From: Actinomyces johnsonii
GTDB taxonomy: Bacteria > Actinomycetota > Actinomycetes > Actinomycetales > Actinomycetaceae
Assembly (NCBI RefSeq): GCF_006546835.1
Contig: NZ_VICB01000004.1
Span: 1 to 64,000 of the forward strand
Direction: 5' to 3'
DNA: 64,000 bases
Positions within the stretch are counted from its first letter, which is position 1, and each line of letters opens with the position of its first letter. The notes under the pieces are model-generated. The model was not told where the DNA came from. It saw nothing but the letters and a program-made list of their open reading frames with translations, and ran no database searches. The translations under genes were made by a program, and so were the position numbers. Positions 51,906 through 60,847 of the stretch are shown one piece after another.

Positions 51906-52835
51906 GTGAGCACCAAGAGCGTCCCAGTGCGGCGCCGTCGGGCGAGCTGGAGGCAGTGGGGACCCGGCCTCCTGCTCATCTCGCCCTCGATCCTCCTCGT
52001 CGGCGTCTTCGTCTACGGGATGATCGGGATCAACATCAATACCTCCCTGCTGGACATGCACACCGCGGGCCAGGTCTCCGGGCGCAGGGGGACCACCGTC
52101 GTCGGGCTGAGCAACTTCACGGCCCTATTCGGCAATCCCGACTTCCGGCATTCCTTCGTCAACCTCATCCTGTTCACCATCACCTTCCTGGCCGGCACCC
52201 TCGTGGTCGGCTTCCTATGGGCCTGGCTCCTGGACCGCCCCATCAAGGGGGAGGGGATCTTCCGTTCCATCTTCCTGTTCCCCATGGCCGTGTCCTTCGT
52301 GGCCTCCGGCGTGGTGTGGAGGTGGCTGCTCAACTCTGCCCAGGGCGAGCAGGCCTCGGGACTCAATCGCCTCTTCGAGATGACGGGACTGAGATTCCTG
52401 GAAAACTCATGGACCCAGAACACCACCTGGGGGATCCTGGCCATCGCGCTGCCGGCCGTGTGGCAGCTGGCCGGATACGTCATGGCCCTCTTCCTGGCGG
52501 GCTTCCGCGGCATCCCCGACGACCTGCGCGAGGCCGCCCGGGTCGACGGCGCCAGCGAGTGGCAACTCTACAAGTCGATCATCTTCCCCCAGCTGACGCC
52601 GATCGCCCTGAGCGCCGTCATCATCATCGGGCACATGTCCCTGAAGTCCTTCGACCTCATCATGTCGATCACCGACCAGCGGACCTACTCCACCAAGGTC
52701 CCGGCCATCGACATGTTCAACTTCATGACGGACAACGACTACTCCAACGCCGCCGCCGTCGGCACGATCCTGCTGGTCCTGGTCGCGATCGCCGTCATCC
52801 CCTATCTCATCCATGACGCCAAGGGCAGGAGGTGA
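51906..52835 (+). CDS. Sugar ABC transporter permease (MalF/GtsB type)
   Basis: 309 residues, six membrane segments. The EAA loop EAARVDGASEWQLYKSIIFP contacts the ATPase. GTG start with AGGAGA 6 bases upstream. It follows the binding protein after 137 bases and precedes the second permease by 6 bases. No ATPase gene is in the operon, so a shared MsiK-like ATPase encoded elsewhere is expected. Confidence 0.92.
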   Translation: MSTKSVPVRRRRASWRQWGPGLLLISPSILLVGVFVYGMIGININTSLLDMHTAGQVSGRRGTTVVGLSNFTALFGNPDFRHSFVNLILFTITFLAGTLVVGFLWAWLLDRPIKGEGIFRSIFLFPMAVSFVASGVVWRWLLNSAQGEQASGLNRLFEMTGLRFLENSWTQNTTWGILAIALPAVWQLAGYVMALFLAGFRGIPDDLREAARVDGASEWQLYKSIIFPQLTPIALSAVIIIGHMSLKSFDLIMSITDQRTYSTKVPAIDMFNFMTDNDYSNAAAVGTILLVLVAIAVIPYLIHDAKGRR

Positions 52836-52841
52836 GCGGTC

Positions 52842-53696
<855 letters not shown>

Positions 53697-53753
53697 GGCC
53701 GGATGGTCTCCCGCCCCAGCTCCTGCGGGGCTCGCAGACACCCGCTATCGCTT

Positions 53754-53788
53754 CCGGCTCCCGTCCCCGGCTTGGGGGCGAGAGCCGG
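53754..53788 (+). terminator. Hairpin terminator after the sugar ABC operon
   Basis: 15-base arms CCGGCTCCCGTCCCC and GGGGGCGAGAGCCGG pair with one mismatch and one G-U around a 5-base loop, 57 bases after the operon's last stop. Confidence 0.65.
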
Positions 53789-53794
53789 ATGTGA

Positions 53795-53800
53795 TGAGAT
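53795..53800 (+). promoter_or_regulatory. -10 box TGAGAT of a leaderless gene
   Basis: Ends 6 bases before the ATG at 53807. Confidence 0.3.
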
Positions 53801-53806
53801 CGGGGC

Positions 53807-54097
53807 ATGGCACGTCGCAGATCCAAGCGCCCCTACGGGCGGGGGCACATCCCCTTGAGCATGGACCGTCTCGCCTCCGTGCCGCGCACCCAGACCGGTC
53901 CCGGCGGGGCCGATTTCACCGTGCGCTACCTGCGGGGCGGGGACAAGCCCTACACCTGCCCCGGCTGCCACCGCGTCATCCCCGCGGGCACCGCGCACGT
54001 GGTGGCCTGGACCAACGAGTCGCTCTTCGGGGCGGACCGGGGCCTGGAGGAGCGACGGCACTGGCACACTTCCTGCTGGGAGCGCCGCCTCTGGTAG
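53807..54097 (+). CDS. Conserved actinobacterial zinc-ribbon-like protein
   Basis: 96 residues. CPGC (Cys51, Cys54) and RRHWHTSCW (His87, Cys90) form a probable zinc site, with the conserved IPAGTAHVVAW between them. This matches a widespread actinobacterial family often mislabelled 'ATP/GTP-binding protein'; no nucleotide motif is present. The basic N-terminus (MARRRSKRPYGRGH) could bind nucleic acid. Predicted leaderless. Function unknown. Confidence 0.78.
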   Translation: MARRRSKRPYGRGHIPLSMDRLASVPRTQTGPGGADFTVRYLRGGDKPYTCPGCHRVIPAGTAHVVAWTNESLFGADRGLEERRHWHTSCWERRLW

Positions 54098-54126
54098 TCG
54101 GGCCGAGGACGCGGCATGCGGGCCGG

Positions 54127-54627
54127 TCACACGAGTGGCTCGGGAGAGCGCTCCTCCCAGTCCGGCAGGAGGCGGTTCAGCGCGAAGCGCAGCGGCACGA
54201 TGTCGCCATCGCGTCCGCCCTCGCCGATGGTCATCGGCACCGGCTGGCTCTCGGGCCTGACCCCGCGCAGGCGTTGGCTCAGGCTCAGCGGCATCGACAG
54301 GATGTAGAAGCGCCCCTGCGTGTCGATGCCGACGGTTTCGTCGGCCCTCAGGTACCACCCGCGCAGCGGGGTGCGGGCGCTGCCACCGGAGTAGCCGCGC
54401 ACTCGCAGCGCAACGGGCTCAAGGCCCTCGTCACGGGCGACCCGGAGGAAGAGGCCGATGATACGGGCGGCTCGGGCGTGCTCGGCGTCCTGGCGCTCCT
54501 GGAGCATGCGGGCCCGCTGGGCGGCCGCTCGACGACGCGACGCCGTCCAGTCGGAGTCCCCGCAGTCCCCGGTGTCTGAGGCGCTGGATGACTCGTCCCC
54601 GAACCGGGCGGCGTCGTCGGCTGTCAC
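54127..54627 (-). CDS. Conserved hypothetical protein, 166 residues
   Basis: An acidic N-terminus (DDAARFGDESSSASDTGD), a charged helix rich in Arg/Ala/Glu (ASRRRAAAQRARMLQERQDA), then an alpha/beta part with ALRVRGYSGGSARTPLRGWYL and TVGIDTQGRFYILSMP. Codon bias supports it strongly. It ends 9 bases after the DivIVA-like gene on the same strand, so the two are probably cotranscribed. No family recognised. Confidence 0.75.
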   Translation of the reverse strand: MTADDAARFGDESSSASDTGDCGDSDWTASRRRAAAQRARMLQERQDAEHARAARIIGLFLRVARDEGLEPVALRVRGYSGGSARTPLRGWYLRADETVGIDTQGRFYILSMPLSLSQRLRGVRPESQPVPMTIGEGGRDGDIVPLRFALNRLLPDWEERSPEPLV

Positions 54628-54636
54628 GATTGCGCC

Positions 54637-56265
54637 TCAGCGGCGCCCCTTGCCCTGACGGGGGTGACGGTTGCCGGCGTTGCCGGAGCCGCCCTGGTTC
54701 CTCCCGGGAGCCGGAACGCTCTCGATGCGGCCGGAACCCCCCTTGGGCGCGTTCTTCTGAGCCGCCTGCGTGGATGCCTTCTTCTGGCCGCCACCCGAGG
54801 CCCCGGCCGTGTTCCCGGCCGGAGCGGGAGCCGAGGCGGCCGAGGGCGCAGAGGTGGCGCTGTTCGAGCTGGCGGCGTTGGCGCTACTGGCGGCGTTAGC
54901 GCTGCTGGCGGCCGCTGCCGGTTCCGCCGACGCGGCGGAGGACTGCTCCCGCGCCGGCTCCTGAGCCTCCTGGGGCAGAGCGACGACGTGGTCGCTGAAG
55001 GTGGGCGCCTGGGGCAGGGCACCGCCCAGGACGCCGCGCATCTCAGTGAGGTAGGCAGAGACCGAGTCGCGCTGGCGCTCGAGCTCCTGGAGCTGGCGGG
55101 CCGCAACCTGGGCGGTGACGTCCGCGTCGGCCCGGGCGTCGCCGACGATCTGCTCGGCCTCGATCCGGGCCTGCGCCAAGGTCTCCTCGGCCTGGGCGAC
55201 GGCCTCCTCCTGACGCTTGCGGGCCTCGGCGTCGGTGCGTGCCCGGACCTCCTCGGCGCGGGACAGCGCCTCCTGCAGGCGCTCCTCGGCCTCCTGGGCC
55301 TGCATCTGGGCCTGCTCCTGCATCTCACGGATGCGCTCGCGGGTGGCCTCGTGGGCGTCGGAGTCCTCCTGGGCGGCCTGCTCGTGCGCCGCGGCGATCT
55401 CCAAGGTGGCCTGCTGACGAAGCTCGGTGGCCTCGGCTCGGGCGGCGGCGGCCTCATCGGTGGCCGAGCGGCGCAGCGTCTCGGACTCGTTGCGCGCAGA
55501 GGTGAGGATCTCCTCGGCCTCGCGCTGCGCCTTGCCGACGGTCAGCTCCGCCTCCTGCTTGGCGGCGGAGAGGATTTCCTCGGCCTTCGCCGTGGAGGTC
55601 TTGCGCAGCTCGTCGGCTTCGGCCGCGGCCGCCTCGCGGTTGGCGGTGGCGTCGCGCTCGGAGGTGATGGCGATCTCGGCCGCCTGCTTGCGGGCCTGGG
55701 ACAGGACCAGTGCGGCCTCGCGCTCGGCGGAGGCCCGCATCTCGGTGACAGCCGCCTCGGAGTCGGCGGAGAGCTGGGCTGCCTTGCGCGAGGCGGAGGA
55801 GACGAGCTCCTGGGCGCGGGCCTCGGCGTTGGCCAAGGCGGTGGAGGCCTCCCCCTGGGAGCGGGAGCGCAGCTCGCTGGCCTCGCGTCGGGCGTCGGCG
55901 AGCAGAGTCGCCGCTTCCGAGGCGCTGCGCTCGGAGAGGTTCTTGGCGTTGGTGCGAGTGCGGGTCAGCAGGGCGTCGGCCTCGGCATTGGCCTTGGACA
56001 GGACGGACGCGCTCTGCTCCTCGGCGCTGCGCAGCAGCTGCTCGATCCGCGAACCCAGACCGGCGTAGGTCGGCTTGTCGGACTCTCGCAGCCGGCGCTG
56101 AGCGTCGGCCAGTTCGCCGGCCAGCGTCATGGCGCGCTGGTCAAGGCTGGCGACCTCACGACGCGCGTCGGCCAGCTGTCGCGAGAGCTGCTCCAGCTTC
56201 CGGTCGACCTGGGCGCGGTCGTAACCGCGCATCGTGATGGCAAACTCGCTGTATTCCTCAGCCAC
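54637..56265 (-). CDS. DivIVA-type long coiled-coil protein
   Basis: 542 residues. The N-terminus EFAITMRGYDRAQVDRKLEQL has the DivIVA/Wag31 signature (F-x-x-x-x-RGYDRAQVD), which binds curved membrane. Residues about 20-430 are an almost unbroken Ala/Glu/Arg-rich coiled coil, far longer than Wag31, closer to polar scaffold proteins such as Scy or FilP. The last 100 residues are Ala/Ser/Gly-rich and end basic. It likely acts in polar growth or septum placement. GTG start with AGGAGGAA about 6 bases upstream. Confidence 0.85.
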   Translation of the reverse strand: MAEEYSEFAITMRGYDRAQVDRKLEQLSRQLADARREVASLDQRAMTLAGELADAQRRLRESDKPTYAGLGSRIEQLLRSAEEQSASVLSKANAEADALLTRTRTNAKNLSERSASEAATLLADARREASELRSRSQGEASTALANAEARAQELVSSASRKAAQLSADSEAAVTEMRASAEREAALVLSQARKQAAEIAITSERDATANREAAAAEADELRKTSTAKAEEILSAAKQEAELTVGKAQREAEEILTSARNESETLRRSATDEAAAARAEATELRQQATLEIAAAHEQAAQEDSDAHEATRERIREMQEQAQMQAQEAEERLQEALSRAEEVRARTDAEARKRQEEAVAQAEETLAQARIEAEQIVGDARADADVTAQVAARQLQELERQRDSVSAYLTEMRGVLGGALPQAPTFSDHVVALPQEAQEPAREQSSAASAEPAAAASSANAASSANAASSNSATSAPSAASAPAPAGNTAGASGGGQKKASTQAAQKNAPKGGSGRIESVPAPGRNQGGSGNAGNRHPRQGKGRR

Positions 56266-56729
56266 GTCGGGTTCCTCCTCCTGGCGAGCCGGGGACGCTC
56301 ACCGCAGCCCAAGAGTAACGATTGGGTGTGATCGGGACGGTGGTCACGAAAGCGTGACGATACGCACAATCTAGCAGGTAGAGGTCCGGTTCTGAGCGCG
56401 ATTGCCGGGGTTGCCGAGGATGCGTTCGGCAGCCGGACGGGTGCGGGTGGACCGCGCCGCCTCGTTTCTCCGAGCGTTCCTCCGGCTCCCGTCTGAGAAC
56501 TGGTCAGGGCTTGGTGCCCGGCGGTGGTCTTTTCTGCCGACAGGTTTTCGGGAGAGATCGCTTCGCTCTGCGCGTGCTCCGTTGTGATTTTGCGCCGAGG
56601 TCAGTGCGTTCGTGGGGTCCGTCATGCGATTCTGGTGCCCGTCGGGCGCACGGTGAGCGCTCGTAGCGATGTCCGACACTTGTAGTCGGCCCTCGTCAAC
56701 CGTGTCCGCGAGCATAGGAGATCCGCGTC
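56266..56729. other. Divergent intergenic region between the DivIVA-like and 617-residue protein genes
   Basis: 464 bases without a convincing gene. A perfect inverted repeat GTCACGAAAGCGTGAC lies at 56343-56358, about 80 bases before the DivIVA-like start, and could be an operator. AGGAG at 56716-56720 serves the GTG at 56730. Short frames here lack codon bias. Confidence 0.4.
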
Positions 56730-58583
56730 GTGAGTCGACGTATCTTGAGCGTGGTGGTGACCGTCCTCGGACTGATCGTCGTCGCCCTGGCCGTCTGTTC
56801 GGCCACCATCTGGAAACCCAGCTCCAAGGTCGAGGCGACGCTCGCCTCCGGTCCTTCCCAGCCCTACGTCGTTACCGCTCCCGGAGTTCTCAGCAGTGCC
56901 GAGTCCGATGTCGCAGTGACCGCGAAGTCCTCCGACGGCAAGGACGTCCACCTTTTCGTCGCACGTGCGGCCGACGTCGAGGCCTGGCTGAGCCCCGACG
57001 CCGACAACGCTCTTCCCTATACGGTGGTCACCAGCATTGACGCCGACGCCGGCACCCTGGCCTCCAAGGACGAGACCCAGTACTGCCCCGATCCCTCCGC
57101 TGCCCCGGCGGCCTCTGCCACTCCGGCGGCCCCCGCTACTCCGACCGCCTCCGCGGCGACCGCTTCTCAATCCTCCGCCTCCGCCCAGGCCGGGGCGACG
57201 TCGTCGGCCTCCGGGTCGCAGTGCTCGGAGCGCAAGGCCGGCGCCGTGAGCGCCTCGGGCTCCGACCTCTGGTTGGGGGAGAAGACCGGCGGCTCCTCAG
57301 TCACCTTCAACACCGCCGAGTCCGCCGATCGCGAGCTGCTGCCGCGCAAGAACCTCGACGAGCAGATCGTCGTCATGGCGTTGACCGACGGCAAGGCCAA
57401 GGCCCCTGCCCTGACCATCAGCTGGTCGCGGCAGGTCGAGACGCCCTGGTACTTCTACGGCGGTCTGGCCCTAGGCGGCCTGCTCGTGCTCGCGGGAGCC
57501 TTCCTGTTCTTCATCGATCTCCAGCTGCGTCGGGCCGATGTCGAGCGGCGGACCCTTTCGGCCGAGCGTGCGGCCCGCATCGCCAATGCCGACTCCGTCT
57601 CCACGGAGGGCATTCCCCAGGTAGACGATCCTGACCGGCAGCTGACCCGTCGAGAGCTGAGGGACAAGGAACGGGCTGAGGCCTCCGGCGAGGCCTGGAC
57701 CGACCCTCGCACCGGCCGCGTCTACCTCGACGGCATCGAGGCTCCCGCCGTTCCCCAAGCGCCCGAGATGCCCACGGCTGACGGCGGTGGCGATGGTTAT
57801 GGTTATGGATTCGGCGGCTACGGAGAGAGCAGCATCGGGCAGGAGGAACAGTCGGTCGCGGGGGTCGCCCGGGGCTCGTCGGTCGTCCCCGGCCTTGATG
57901 AGGAGGCCACTCAGCAGTACCGAGCCGCCCGTGGACTGGAGGGCCTCCAAGACGGCGAGGCGCTGGCGATCGCCTCGGATGACGCTGACGCGTCGAGTGC
58001 GCCCGGATTCTCCGAGGCTCCCGCTCACACCAGTCACGTGAACCACCACAGCCACGCGGCTCCGAGCGACGATCCGGCCCCTGAGCAGCGTGAGGACCTC
58101 CAGGATTACTCTCGTTTCGCCCCGCAGGAGCATCACACCAGTCACGTGGCCGGTGACCCGCACGAGGAGCAGATCCTCGTCGAGAGCGACACAGCCGAGA
58201 TCGAGGATGTGACGACGTCGGCCCAGCCCCAGGAGCCCGGTCTCCAGATACCCGACGGCCTCGCCCAGCCCGAGGTCCAGTCTTGGCCGGCCGCCGACCA
58301 GCCCCAGCCCGAGGTCCAGTCCTGGCCAGCCGCCGACCGGTCGGAGGCGACCAGTGTGCCGCAGGACCTGGTGGAGGTTGAGGAGGAGGTGCAGGAGCCC
58401 GCTTTCCCCGCGACCAGTCCCGCCGAATCGTCCGCGACGTCGACCACCGTGTCATGGCCCTCCTACTCCGACGGCGTTGAGCTGCCCCCTGCCGCCGACC
58501 CCGCCGCCATCCAGGCCGCCGCCGCCGAGCCCCTCGGCGAGACCGATCCCACCGAGGACCCCCACAACCAGGAGCACGCATGA
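56730..58583 (+). CDS. Two-span membrane protein with extracytoplasmic domain and long acidic tail
   Basis: 617 residues. TM1 at about 5-26 (ILSVVVTVLGLIVVALAV), an external domain of about 210 residues with a Thr/Ser/Ala/Pro-rich insert between two Cys (QYCPDP, SQCSER) that may form a disulfide, TM2 at about 240-262 (FYGGLALGGLLVLAGAFLFF), then a 350-residue cytoplasmic tail that is acidic and repetitive (QPEVQSWPAAD twice, HTSHV twice). GTG start with AGGAG 9 bases upstream. Its stop overlaps the next gene's ATG (ATGA), so it works with the lipoprotein that follows. No family recognised; the pair resembles actinobacterial envelope protein pairs of unknown role. Confidence 0.78.
   Translation: MSRRILSVVVTVLGLIVVALAVCSATIWKPSSKVEATLASGPSQPYVVTAPGVLSSAESDVAVTAKSSDGKDVHLFVARAADVEAWLSPDADNALPYTVVTSIDADAGTLASKDETQYCPDPSAAPAASATPAAPATPTASAATASQSSASAQAGATSSASGSQCSERKAGAVSASGSDLWLGEKTGGSSVTFNTAESADRELLPRKNLDEQIVVMALTDGKAKAPALTISWSRQVETPWYFYGGLALGGLLVLAGAFLFFIDLQLRRADVERRTLSAERAARIANADSVSTEGIPQVDDPDRQLTRRELRDKERAEASGEAWTDPRTGRVYLDGIEAPAVPQAPEMPTADGGGDGYGYGFGGYGESSIGQEEQSVAGVARGSSVVPGLDEEATQQYRAARGLEGLQDGEALAIASDDADASSAPGFSEAPAHTSHVNHHSHAAPSDDPAPEQREDLQDYSRFAPQEHHTSHVAGDPHEEQILVESDTAEIEDVTTSAQPQEPGLQIPDGLAQPEVQSWPAADQPQPEVQSWPAADRSEATSVPQDLVEVEEEVQEPAFPATSPAESSATSTTVSWPSYSDGVELPPAADPAAIQAAAAEPLGETDPTEDPHNQEHA
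58266..58338 (+). repeat. Two copies of a 34-base repeat coding for QPEVQSWPAAD
   Basis: Copies at 58266-58299 and 58305-58338 (39-base period) differ at two bases and encode the same residues in the acidic tail of the membrane protein. Confidence 0.75.
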
Positions 58584-59629
58584 AGTCCACCCGTCGAGCC
58601 TTCCTGAGCGCGGGCGGTGCCTCCGCCCTCGCCCTGAGCCTGGCCGCCTGCTCGAAGTCGCAGAAAACCAAGACCGCCGCGACCCAGGCCTCCGGAACGC
58701 CCATCGCCGAGCCCGTCCTCAACGACAAGCAGCTCTCCGAGATTCTCCAGCGTGTCCAGGTCGGTCTGGAGACAGCGGACAAGGAGAAGAACGCGGAAAA
58801 GCTCAAGGAGGTCATGTCCGGTCCGGCTGCACGGATCCGTGCAGCCGAGTACGCCACGGCCTCCGCCAGCGGGAACAACGAGTTCATCCACCCCGTGACC
58901 ACCAAGATCCAGGGCGGGGGAGTGGGCCAAACCGCTGGCTTCCCCCGCAACGCCGCGGCGGCCTCGGAGGGCGCCAGCCCCTCGATCCTGTCTCTGGAGC
59001 AGAACTCGGCGCGTGACCAGTTCAAGGTATGGGCCTGGGTACAGGGATTCTCGGAGCAGAAGAACATCCCGGTTCTGACCAAGCAGTCAGCTCAGCACGC
59101 CAAGCAGGTGACGGCGGACTCCGCAGGTCTGGTCGCAACCCCCAAGGCGGTGCTCGACGCCTATGTCGATGCGCTCAACAACCCCGAGGGCGAGAACGGC
59201 AAGGCCTTCCCCGATGACCTGCTGCGCCAGAAGATCCAGGCGACCCGCGCCACCAACCTCAGCTCTTTGGGCGAGGTCTCCGTGACGGCGACTGCTGGGG
59301 CGGACGGGTTCCAGGGACTCCAGATGGAGGAGGGCGACGGTGGGGCGCTGGTCTTCACGACCCTGACCTATACGGTCGTCTACAAGCGCACGGTCGACGG
59401 ATCCGACCTGACCCTGCAGGGTGACGTTGCCGCCCTCATGGGCGGCAACCAGAAGATCATCGGCACGGTCACCGCCACCTACGACTCCATGGTCGCCTTC
59501 GCCATCCCCAAGGAGGGCAGCAGCGAGAAGGCGACGATCCTGGGAGCGGAGACCGCACTGATCAAGGTGGACCGGGACGACTCCCAGACACCTGCCCCCA
59601 CGGCCTCGGCGTCGGCCAGGCCGTCCTGA
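58580..59629 (+). CDS. Putative lipoprotein, 349 residues
   Basis: The signal has STRRAFLSAGGASALALS with twin arginines and lipobox LAAC (Cys24), followed by a Lys/Ser/Thr-rich linker. The body has a helical segment (LSEILQRVQVGLETADKEKN) and a later alpha/beta region (FTTLTYTVVYKRTVDGSDLT). The ATG overlaps the preceding membrane-protein stop by four bases. It probably sits on the outer face of the membrane beside the partner's external domain. No family is recognised. Confidence 0.8.
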   Translation: MKSTRRAFLSAGGASALALSLAACSKSQKTKTAATQASGTPIAEPVLNDKQLSEILQRVQVGLETADKEKNAEKLKEVMSGPAARIRAAEYATASASGNNEFIHPVTTKIQGGGVGQTAGFPRNAAAASEGASPSILSLEQNSARDQFKVWAWVQGFSEQKNIPVLTKQSAQHAKQVTADSAGLVATPKAVLDAYVDALNNPEGENGKAFPDDLLRQKIQATRATNLSSLGEVSVTATAGADGFQGLQMEEGDGGALVFTTLTYTVVYKRTVDGSDLTLQGDVAALMGGNQKIIGTVTATYDSMVAFAIPKEGSSEKATILGAETALIKVDRDDSQTPAPTASASARPS

Positions 59630-59813
59630 AACATCACCGCTGCTCGGCCCGACTCCGCGACGATCCTCGGAGTCGGGCCGCCGGCGCGCTCGGGCCTCTG
59701 ACCGCAGGGCGAGGCCTGCCGGCCGCGTTGGCGCTGAAAGACAACAAAAGACCCTGATCAATACCCTGATCAATGAAGCTACCGGGCTGCGGCCCGAGGA
59801 AGGCAACCTGTCA

Positions 59814-60755
59814 ATGAGCATGTTCGGCGCCGTCGACTTATCCAGTTTCGCCCCGGCCTCCAAGCCTGCCGGTTCCAGCTCCGGGGCCTCGGCGCAGGCC
59901 TCCAGCGACTCCGGTGGTGCCGGAGGCCCGGCGGCTGCGCTTGTGGTCGACGTCGATGCCTCCAGCCTGCGCGATGTGGCCGAGCTCTCCGCCCGGGTCC
60001 CCGTCATCGTCGTCCTGCACAGCCCGCGCAGCCAGGTCAGCACCGATCTCGCCGCCGTTCTGGAGCGGCTCGCGGGGCAGTATGCCGGCCGCTTCCAGGT
60101 GGCTCGCGTAAATGTCGACGCCGCTCCGGAGGTCGCTCAGGCGCTTCAGGCGCAGGCCGTTCCCACGGTCGTGGCCCTCATTGCCGGGCAGCCGGTGCCG
60201 ATGTTCCAGGGCACGGTTCCCGAGGATCAGCTGCGCTCGATCCTCGATCAGCTGCTGGAGGTGGCGGCAGCCAACGGTGTCAGCGGCACCATCGCCGTCG
60301 ACGCGGCGGCCGGTGCAGACGCCCGATCCAGGGAACCCGAGGAGACCGAGGTCGAGCGCGCAGCCCGTGAGGCCCTCGAGGCCGGCGACTTCGCCGCCGC
60401 CGAGGAGGTCTACACCCACGCCATCGCTCAGAATCCGGGCGATGAGGAGCTCAAGGTCGCCCGCAACCAGGTGCGCCTCGCGGCCCGCCTGGACGGCAAG
60501 GACCCCCATGAGCTACTCGTGGCGGCCGACGCCGAGCCTGCCGACCTCGAGGCATCCCTGGCCGGGGCCGACGCCGCTCTGTCCCTCGGCGACGTCAACG
60601 CTGCCCTCGGCCGGGCCCTGGAGGCCGTGCGCACCCACCAGGGGGAGGAGCGCGAGACGGCTCGCCTGCGTCTGCTCGAGTTCTTCGAGATCATCGGCCC
60701 CACAGCCCCGGAGGTCGCCCAGGCCCGCCGCCGCCTGGCCACCATGCTCTACTGA
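59814..60755 (+). CDS. Thioredoxin-fold/TPR co-chaperone-like protein (YbbN/CnoX type)
   Basis: 313 residues. After a Ser/Gly/Ala linker, residues about 45-160 form a thioredoxin fold (VPVIVVLHSP..., VARVNVDAAPEVAQALQAQAVPTVVAL). The CxxC position reads HSPRSQ, so it lacks redox cysteines. From about residue 180 TPR-like helices follow (REALEAGDFAAAEEVYTHAIAQNPGDEE). E. coli YbbN/CnoX has the same order and acts as a chlorine-activated holdase co-chaperone; here only the scaffold role is supported. Converges with glgP over the hairpin at 60788. Confidence 0.85.
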   Translation: MSMFGAVDLSSFAPASKPAGSSSGASAQASSDSGGAGGPAAALVVDVDASSLRDVAELSARVPVIVVLHSPRSQVSTDLAAVLERLAGQYAGRFQVARVNVDAAPEVAQALQAQAVPTVVALIAGQPVPMFQGTVPEDQLRSILDQLLEVAAANGVSGTIAVDAAAGADARSREPEETEVERAAREALEAGDFAAAEEVYTHAIAQNPGDEELKVARNQVRLAARLDGKDPHELLVAADAEPADLEASLAGADAALSLGDVNAALGRALEAVRTHQGEERETARLRLLEFFEIIGPTAPEVAQARRRLATMLY

Positions 60756-60787
60756 GCTCTGCTGAGCGCCTGTCGCGCGCCCGCCCA

Positions 60788-60837
60788 ACAGACGCGACGC
60801 CCCCTCACCGCGGTGGTGAGGGGGCGCTCGCGTCTGT
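60788..60837. terminator. Bidirectional terminator between the YbbN-like gene and glgP
   Basis: ACAGACGCGA and CGCCCCCTCACC pair with GGTGAGGGGGCG and TCGCGTCTGT with one bulged base around a 5-base loop, a 22-base stem between converging stop codons. Confidence 0.8.
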
Positions 60838-60847
60838 GGCTTGAGGA

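Noticed and set aside
56371..56715. 114-codon minus-strand frame in the divergent gap upstream of the DivIVA-like gene
   Set aside because: Mixed third-position bias, no ribosome site and Arg/Asn-rich random-looking product; could be re-examined if conserved.
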